A DNA stretch of 64,000 nt, taken from contig CACGCL010000003.1 in the NCBI GenBank assembly GCA_902571525.1, positions 50,813 through 114,812 on the forward strand, written 5' to 3'. The translations under genes and the position numbers were made by a program. The notes under the pieces are model-generated. The model searched no databases. It had not been told where the DNA came from and was given only the letters and a program-made list of their open reading frames with translations. This document shows, piece by piece, positions 63,598-64,000 of the stretch. The stretch's first letter is position 1. Every line of letters starts with the position of its first letter. The DNA comes from an uncultured Pelagibacteraceae bacterium. GTDB taxonomy: Bacteria > Pseudomonadota > Alphaproteobacteria > Pelagibacterales > Pelagibacteraceae.

Positions 63598-64000
63598 TTA
63601 AGCTGGTTTATTCATTGAATTAAAAAATTCTGTATTAGATTTCGTGGCTTTTAATTTAGAGTTTATGAATTCAATAGCATCCATAGATCCCATCGGAGCA
63701 ATTATTCTTCTTAATACATTCATCTTCTGAAGATCATTTTTGTCAAACAACAACTCTTCTCTCCTTGTGCCAGATTTAGTTATATCAATTGCTGGATAAA
63801 TTCTTTTTTCTGAAATTTTTCTATCTAGAATAGTTTCACTATTACCTGTTCCTTTGAACTCTTCAAAAATCACTTCATCCATTCTACTACCAGTATCAAT
63901 CAGGGCAGTGGCGATTATAGTGAGGGAACCGCCTTCTTCGATATTTCGTGCAGCACCAAAAAATCTTTTTGGTCTTTGAAGAGCATTTGCATCAACACCG
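63598..64000 (-). CDS. rho: Transcription termination factor Rho, C-terminal part
   Basis: C-terminal ~133 codons of Rho; the gene runs off the right edge. Reading from the edge: [51 protein letters not shown], the RRIYPAIDI-like segment here [20 protein letters not shown], and a final [20 protein letters not shown]. Rho is the hexameric RNA helicase for termination. The rho-mnmE-mnmG-rsmG-parA-parB order is standard near the origin in Caulobacter-type genomes. Confidence 0.96.
   Translation of the reverse strand, partial: GVDANALQRPKRFFGAARNIEEGGSLTIIATALIDTGSRMDEVIFEEFKGTGNSETILDRKISEKRIYPAIDITKSGTRREELLFDKNDLQKMNVLRRIIAPMGSMDAIEFINSKLKATKSNTEFFNSMNKPA

Noticed and set aside
1-64000. tRNA genes, CRISPR arrays, insertion sequences, prophage
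   Set aside because: I found no cloverleaf-like segment with T-loop and acceptor pairing, no regularly spaced repeats, and no transposase, integrase or phage structural gene.

Overview
The window reads as chromosomal DNA of a streamlined marine alphaproteobacterium of the SAR11 clade (Candidatus Pelagibacter type). The DNA is very AT-rich, proteins are rich in Lys, Ile and Asn, spacers are mostly 0-60 bp, start and stop codons often overlap as ATGA or TAATG, and gene order follows blocks conserved across Alphaproteobacteria. I see no insertion sequence, prophage, CRISPR array, tRNA or rRNA. The species call rests on pattern recognition, not on a database search.

Layout. 1-8.2 kb: dnaN (partial)-dnaA-rpsT-mutM on the minus strand, then ubiE-ubiB-coaBC-dut-thiF/moeB-like-SH3 protein on the plus strand. 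8.2-15.2 kb: a stress, iron and lipid island. A katG-hydroxylase-DUF2061 operon lies behind an Irr-type regulator, with fabA-fabB-fabI and a superoxide dismutase on the other side. Irr-box-like sequences sit on the katG promoter and between irr and fabA. 15.2-33.6 kb: one long, almost entirely minus-strand block, murJ-trpS-nfuA-(glucosaminidase)-tsaB-fur-miaB-phoH-ybeY-lnt-metK-nusA-infB-rbfA-rpsO-pnp. It is a trimmed version of the usual alphaproteobacterial order, and several customary members are absent. 33.6-39.1 kb: malic enzyme, then a DolP/RsmI/LpoA-like envelope group and rdgB. 39.1-46.8 kb: grpE-dnaK-dnaJ with a heat-shock promoter, two tiny genes, a pair of Fur-type boxes, then dapB-nth-pfkB and a flavoprotein.

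46.8-53.2 kb is the most accessory-looking part. It holds an orphan polytopic membrane protein, very small basic and secreted proteins, a heme-oxygenase-like monooxygenase, an exported MsrB, a 35-residue ArfA-like peptide coupled to an atypical response regulator, an L,D-transpeptidase, PLPBP, a ThiE-like protein and a major porin. 53.4-64 kb is the conserved DUF3576-leuS-lptE-holA / parB-parA-rsmG-mnmG-mnmE-rho segment, with a near-perfect parS site inside rsmG. In Caulobacter-like genomes this segment lies close to oriC, so the origin may lie just beyond the right edge.

The most interesting non-standard signals are four. First, the Irr-box-overlapped katG promoter in a lineage often described as lacking catalase. 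Second, two small-protein units (near 15.0-15.3 and 48.2-48.5 kb) that share an almost identical GC-rich 3' hairpin and a 12-nt upstream word, one of them with a predicted three-way-junction leader. Third, twin 7-1-7 Fur-type boxes 60 bp apart between a tiny cysteine-rich protein and dapB. Fourth, the very short ArfA-like gene.
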